Positions 59,123-64,000 of a DNA stretch of 64,000 nt are shown piece after piece. Position numbers and translations under genes: made by a program. The first letter of the stretch is position 1, and each line of letters starts with the position of its first letter. The notes under the pieces are model-generated. The model was not told the origin of the DNA. It saw only the letters and a program-made list of their open reading frames with translations, and did no database searches. Source of the stretch: Bombus terrestris (taxonomy: Eukaryota; Arthropoda; Insecta; Hymenoptera; Apidae); NCBI RefSeq assembly GCF_910591885.1, contig NC_063285.1, positions 6,667,395 through 6,731,394 of the forward strand. The letters are read 5' to 3'.

Positions 59123-60480
59123 TTATTTTTTGTTTGGCACGTTTGTAAATAGTTGTAGCATGACTGTGATTTGTTGGGTTTGCTGTCTGAGTACTGCGTT
59201 TTGTTCGCTTATCATTCTGGTTAGCATTTCGGTGTTCTTTATGGATTGTTTGAGCAGTTCTTTGATTTCTGCAGTATCATTGTTACTATTGCTGTGATAT
59301 TGATTGTCTGTCTGTGTCGATTGGCTGGTTACTTGAGCGTAGCTTAGACTACCAATGGTGTTGGTGCTGATGGGTTTGGTGTTTGTTGCTTGCTCTGTAT
59401 TTGGTATTATTTCGGGTTTTGTGTTGTCCTTTTGGCCTTGTATGTTAGTGATTGTCCTGCTTCGTAGGGGCGGGAACAGTTTGCGTCGTAATTGTTTCCT
59501 AGCTTCGCAACCTTTATAACTGGCTGGGTGTTTTCCGTTGCAGTTGTAGCATTTAACCTTCTCTGTTTTTCCCGTGGATGGACAGTGTATCGTAAGATGA
59601 CTTTTTGCGCATTTCACGCATGCTGGGGTTCTATTGCAATAGTTTTTAGTGTGTCCGTATTGTTGGCACCTTATGCATTGTGGGATATCTTTTTTATGTC
59701 TAGGTGGTTCTACTTTTACTATTGTGTTTAGTAATTTTTCTATATCGTATATTTCTTTGTTGTTGTTTTTAGGTTCTAGTTCAACTAGGAATAGCGGTCA
59801 CGGTTGTTTGGTATCGTATTTGTTGATGTTATTAATTGACCTTACCTGGTGTTCGATTTTTTCCAGTTCTTCACTTATTTTTTCGGTATTTGTTTTTGGG
59901 TGTAGTCCCCCGATTACTGCTTTGTAGCTTCTGTCAGTTTTGAGTTGAAAAGTGTGATATGCTGCGTTTCTTTCCTTTAGTGATCTTGTAATTTTTCTGA
60001 ATATTTCTGGGGTGTTGGTTTGCACTTTCACCTGATCTATTTTTATCTGTTTGATGACATAGTTGTTTTTCCCTGCGGTGTTGTTTAGTAGTTCGATGAG
60101 GGGGTCAATTATTTTCGCATCTATGTATATCGGTGGTGGTTTGGGAATACGGTTTGTCGGACTTTCCGTTGGGTCCGTTGCTGCCTCTTCTGGCAGTGCG
60201 CTGAATGGATTGTGCAGCTTGATATCTTGTAGCCATTGTTTTTTTTTTTTCATATGTATCAATTTTCCTCGCGCTTGCGAGCGGGGTTACCTTCCGTTTT
60301 TTGCTGGAGGTTACCACCGTCCAGTTTTCTTCCTGGTGTATTGGTATGTTTTGCACCCCGTCGGATTGTGTTGTTTCCATAATATCGTCTTTTTCCTCTA
60401 CATATGTAGAGTCTGTAGCTTTATTTATGAAATATGTTTCACCGGAATTAACTATTTTTATTGGTGGAATCTGCATGATT
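59123..60480 (-). pseudogene. J1 ORF1, copy 4, frameshifted
   Basis: Pieces 60105-60480 (start MQIPPIKIVNSGETYF at 60477), 59798-60262 and 59123-59617. A run of T/A near 60240-60250 is one shift site and a stop falls near 59798. Knuckles C..CHLTIHC and CYNCNGKHPASYKGC are recognisable. Confidence 0.8.
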
Positions 60481-60600
60481 CCACGTTTTGTCGATTTTTG
60501 GCGTTTACTTTGTCCCTTTCTCTTCCCTCTTGCCGCACTTTCACTGGGACACTGTTGCGCACGTCCGTTTAGGTCGCCTGCCCAGTGGAACTGAACTGAA

Positions 60601-61221
60601 AATGTATGCAACGAATCCGCGTTCTTCGTTCAAAGGGCACACCCATACCGAGCTTTCTTCCGTACTCACATCAGAATAAAATTTTAGAGTTAGATCGTCT
60701 CTCACGGTGCCTAGAGTTCCTGCAATTCCTACAACTCTCACCGTTCCTACATCTCTCAGAGTTTCATCACCTCTCACGGGACCTAGAGTTCCTGCATTCC
60801 CTATAACTCTCACCGTTCCTATATCTCTCAGAGTTTCCAACAACTCTCAAAGTGCCTACAAGGCCTAGAGTCTCCTACGGCTCTCACAGTATCCACAAGT
60901 CCGACAGCTCCTACAGCTCTCACGGGCCTAGAGCACACACAGCTCTCCTTCTCGCATCTAAGAATAATCCCTCTCTTCGTTAACTGTATCTTAATCAACG
61001 ACGTTACTACCTTGTGTGATTGTATAAAGTGTTGGAAATATACATTATAATAACTCTGTGACTCCCAGTGTTATACCGCAACAACTACCTCGATTATCCT
61101 AACCGAAATACGGGGATCGAACTATACGTGGTGTCGATTATTCGAATCGTAACGGTAATTTATGACTCCCGTTGACGCGTATTCTAACGACCGCGTCTCC
61201 CCGCGATAGCTCGAAAATACA
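60601..61221 (-). repeat. L1 LTR, minus strand, truncated by J1 copy 4
   Basis: TGTATTTTCGAGC begins at 61221 on the minus strand and homology runs to 60601, where the LINE leader starts. Contains two tandem units of about 72 bp (roughly 60700-60843; block CTCTCACCGTTCCTA-ATCTCTCAGAG). The other end of the LTR is not found on the far side of the LINE. Confidence 0.82.
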
Positions 61222-61407
61222 GATGTAATGATCTGGTTTCTCTGTAAAACTGCAAATGAAGTTGTAATGAAGAGGTGCCTTGTCAATGATGTTCCGCGTG
61301 TGGCATTTGAGAAATGGCCTCAATGGCTCAAAGTACAAGAAAAACGTCAATTTTTACAGTTACTAATGTTGAAAGGATTATGTAACATAACAGCCAAGAA
61401 GACATAG
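61222..61407 (+). CDS. Unrecognised ORF, copy E, 5' part interrupted by the L1 LTR
   Basis: Frame DVMIWFLCKTANEVV... to ITAKKT and TAG at 61405-61407, matching 27483-27707 from its 13th residue on. The L1 LTR inserted in the codon region for CTDVM removed the start. Ends 12 bases before TTAA of the piggyBac copy. Function unknown. Confidence 0.4.
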   Translation, partial: DVMIWFLCKTANEVVMKRCLVNDVPRVAFEKWPQWLKVQEKRQFLQLLMLKGLCNITAKKT

Positions 61408-61423
61408 AATCCATAGATATTAA

Positions 61424-64000
61424 CACTAAACTTACCAATGTTAGTCAAACTGACCGTTGTCAAACATTTATATAAAATTAACCATATTTAAACGTTATCA
61501 TATCGCTTTATAATTTCTGGCATAACATGGTTCCTAAAACATGCATACAATATTTTTTTCTGTATTTACTTCTAGATTACTTTTTTTCTTTTCTAAGAAA
61601 AAACTGTATTCTGTCCTGGCTACTGCGGGCGGTCAATTTGACCAGCCGATAAAATAATTTAGTTATTCTTAAAATAAATGCAATCAGTTCAAAGAAAAGG
61701 CTATCTCAAGGTCCGACAACAAACAAAATCGGTAATAACAAATAATAACAACTGTTACGCCCGTAATCTTGCCATGTATTACAATCCATCCCTCGATCTA
61801 GATGGCCATCAGCTGTCAAAGCATATCAACCAAGAACTCAATGCATATCCTAAGCAACCGCCATAAAATTTAGCACTTTTTACGGTCAATTGTTAAAAAC
61901 ATTTTAAAAGTTAAGAAGTTTCTTGGGGATACTGCTCATTGCGGCAAAACACGGAAAAAGCAGATTTTTCTCAATTCCACCCTCGTGTAACCGTTGGTGA
62001 GAACGGCCAATACTCATGAATATTTTCTTATGAATATCGCCATCGCAGATCATATTCTTACTTGCTACTGTCCTTTCGACCAGAATATATCTTAGTTTGT
62101 TAGTCAATAAGTCGACATCTAAACTTGTTATCTCCAAAACTGAAAGGAAGCATCTCAGAGCGTTTTGTGTAAAGTAGTTATAAAAGGAAAAGTAAAGCAT
62201 ATATAATTTGACAATAATTTTGTATCCCGATCATGGTATTATTCTATGATAAATATTTACTCTAAAAATGTCAAGACTTTCCGAAAAAAAATTATTAAAA
62301 AAATAACGGACATGGAAGAATGTTCAATGTGCGATGAACAAGAAACTTCAGCAACAGAAAATAGCATGGAAACACATGAAAAGCTCTTTATAAGCGAATG
62401 AAAGTTGAATATTATAAATGAGCGTTCACGTCTAGAGCAAAAAGGAAAGAAATTATTGTTACTGACTGATGTAGAGAACCAACCTATCGAAACTGGGCCC
62501 GATGCAAGTCCCAAACCTGCCTAGATATCAGTTCATAGTATTTTTAGAGATATGCTAAACGGCATATAATGAAAGGACAAGTGAGAACGACAATTTATCT
62601 TATCACTGATTACCGTATAAGGAATCATAGAATAAAATATACGGAAGAAGCATTTAGAGTATTGGGGAATAAGAGGGAGTTAGATGCAACAAAACTAGAC
62701 ATATTTATTGCTGTGCTTTATGCCCACGGTACATATTAAGCAAAGGGATTTAGATGTCTCATATTTCTGGAATGAAGTTTGGGGGCCTGCATTTTTTTAA
62801 AAACAATGAGCAGAGATGACCTTACTGAAATGCTGAGGTTTATATGATTTGATAAGAAGAGCGAATGAAGCCAATAAATTTGCAATGGTATCTGCAATAT
62901 GGTGACCGATTTATAGAAAATCCACAAAGTGGTTATAAACCTGGTGCATATATTACTTTTGTATAAAGAATTGCGAGGAAAAACCATGCAATGAAACTAT
63001 CAACAAGTTCAGTGTATTTTCGAGCTATCGCGGGGAGACGCGGTCGTTAGAATACGCGTCAACGGGAGTCGTAAATTCCCGCTACCGTTAGAATAATTGA
63101 CACCACGAATAGTTCGATCCCCGTATTTCGGTTAGGATAATAGGGGTAGTTGTTGTGGTATAACACTGTGATTCACAGAGCTATAAAAAATATATATTTC
63201 CAACACTTTATACAATCACACAAAGTAGTAACGCCGTTGGTTAAGATACGGATAACGAAGAGCAGGATTATTCTTAGATGAGAGCGTTAGAGCTATAGGA
63301 GCTTTAGACCGTGTAGGCACTTTGAGAATGGTAGGAAACTCTGAGAGATATAGGAACGGTGAGAGTTGTAGGAAACGCAGGAACTCTAGACACCGTGAGA
63401 GACGATGGAACTCTGAAGTTTATTCTAATGTGAATACGGAGGAAAGCTCGGTATGGGTGTGCCCTGTGAACGAAGAACGCGGATTCGTTGCTTACATTTT
63501 TAGTTAGGAAAGTGAGGGCAATAATCCGCGATGTCGATTGGTTGGGACCAATGTTAGGAAGGAAGAGAGGAGGAAGAAACCTCCTACCAACTTGGGTCCT
63601 AGGCGACATTGTTTATAGGGAAACTCGGATTATCCGTTAGGTATATACCCGCTTTCTCCGTAATTCTTAAGAGCACATAATAAACCCAAGGACCTTTCTA
63701 AAAACCGGCCGAAAACACTTCTGGAATTAGAAAGTCTTTTTTGGCAAACAAATGTGCTTAGACCATGTGTGCGAACAATGCAGCTAGAATTGCAACTTTA
63801 TAGTGGGCCCTTGGGCCTATGGAGTGTTCGAAGGACGACACGTAGACCGTTGGTTGGCAAGCCGCGCGGGATGGCGTGCAGATGTGTTGCGCGGCAGAAC
63901 ATTCAGATTCATTACTACAAAAAACTTGTCGAATAGAAAATTGTAAATGTTACAAAATTACGAAAATGTGTTCAAGATGCGGGAAATATGTATGCGGCAA
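61424..64000 (+). mobile_element. piggyBac-like element, copy E, interrupted by an L1 LTR; runs off the window
   Basis: TTAA at 61420-61423 then CACTAAACTTACC, the inverted end seen at 27466 and 18069. Transposase pieces: acidic N-terminus (about 62310-62515), FRVLGNKRELDATKLD and MSRDDLTEMLRFI (about 62640-62850), and after the LTR the start of the cysteine-rich C-terminus (63907-64000). Stops at several sites. Inverted duplicate of 24.8-27.47 kb without the L3 insertion. Confidence 0.75.
63013..63901 (+). repeat. Solo LTR, family L1, in piggyBac copy E
   Basis: TGTATTTTCGAGC to GGCAGAACA, 889 bp, with TTCAG duplicated at 63008-63012 and 63902-63906. The reverse complement of 24890-24960 gives the empty site with a single TTCAG. 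Confidence 0.93.

Larger units (their letters stand above)
56788..60600 (-). mobile_element. Jockey-like LINE J1 (copy 4), with internal deletion
   Basis: Poly-T from 56788, hairpin 3' UTR, RT-containing frame 56909-58270, and ORF1 59123-60480. About 500 bases of the ORF2 linker are missing at 58505, where sequence jumps from the TWARSNEEQ-ATKKI region to the end of the endonuclease. The leader ends at CAGTTCAGTTCC (60600), abutting a broken L1 LTR. Confidence 0.88.

Noticed and set aside
60541..60843. 100-residue frame with a 24-residue internal repeat
   Set aside because: Arises from the 72-bp tandem unit of the L1 LTR; not conserved as a frame in the other copies.

Overview
The window looks like an AT-rich insect chromosome segment, most likely from a hymenopteran and probably a bee. 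It has spliced genes with GT-AG introns and is built almost wholly from transposable elements. No prokaryotic features are visible. The only host gene family I can name is fatty acyl-CoA reductase (FAR). FAR families are known to be expanded in bees, with copies in repeat-rich DNA, so the bee assignment rests on family knowledge plus composition and is an inference.

Four FAR loci are visible. Copy A (minus) keeps only exon 1 at 11761-12010, and its 3' flank reappears at 1-330. Copy B (minus, 18793-21169) is the only one whose seven exons can be joined into one frame (504 codons plus stop). Copy C (plus, 29399-31611) has intact exons 3-7 but deletions in exons 1 and 2. Copy D (minus, about 35609-36720) is a remnant of exons 1-3 split by a copia LTR. 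Upstream and downstream flanks are duplicated along with the genes (12.0-12.9 and 16.04-16.8 kb versus 21.2-24.5 kb; 1-330 versus 32266-32590).

The rest is layered mobile DNA. 0.3-6.7 kb: two jockey-like LINEs on the minus strand (families here called J1 and J2). 8.0-11.6 kb: a copia element lacking gag and the 3' LTR. 12.9-16.04 kb: a 5'-truncated R1-clade LINE with a perfect 14-bp target duplication; a 154-bp piece of FAR exon 1 lies inside it. 16.8-18.1, 24.6-27.5 and 61.4-64.0 kb: three copies of one decayed piggyBac-like element, two hosting later LTR insertions. 18.46 kb: a mariner-type MITE. 40.2-41.15 kb: a gypsy fragment with LTR and reverse transcriptase. 42.5 kb: a tRNA-derived SINE. 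43.8-60.6 kb: three long J1 copies in alternating orientation.

Five LTR families could be delimited from terminal TG...CA ends, target duplications and uninterrupted paralogs. L1 starts TGTATTTTCGAG. L2 starts TGTCGG and ends CCGACA. L3 starts TGTAGTATCG and ends CGATACTACA. L4 starts TGTAACCCC and ends CTCGACA. L5 (copia) starts TGTCAC and ends GTGACA. Most are solo LTRs. I see no rRNA genes, CRISPR arrays or operons. The best leads are the FAR exon fragment inside the LINE, FAR birth-and-death driven by repeats, and two conserved short reading frames of unknown identity carried in the duplicated blocks.
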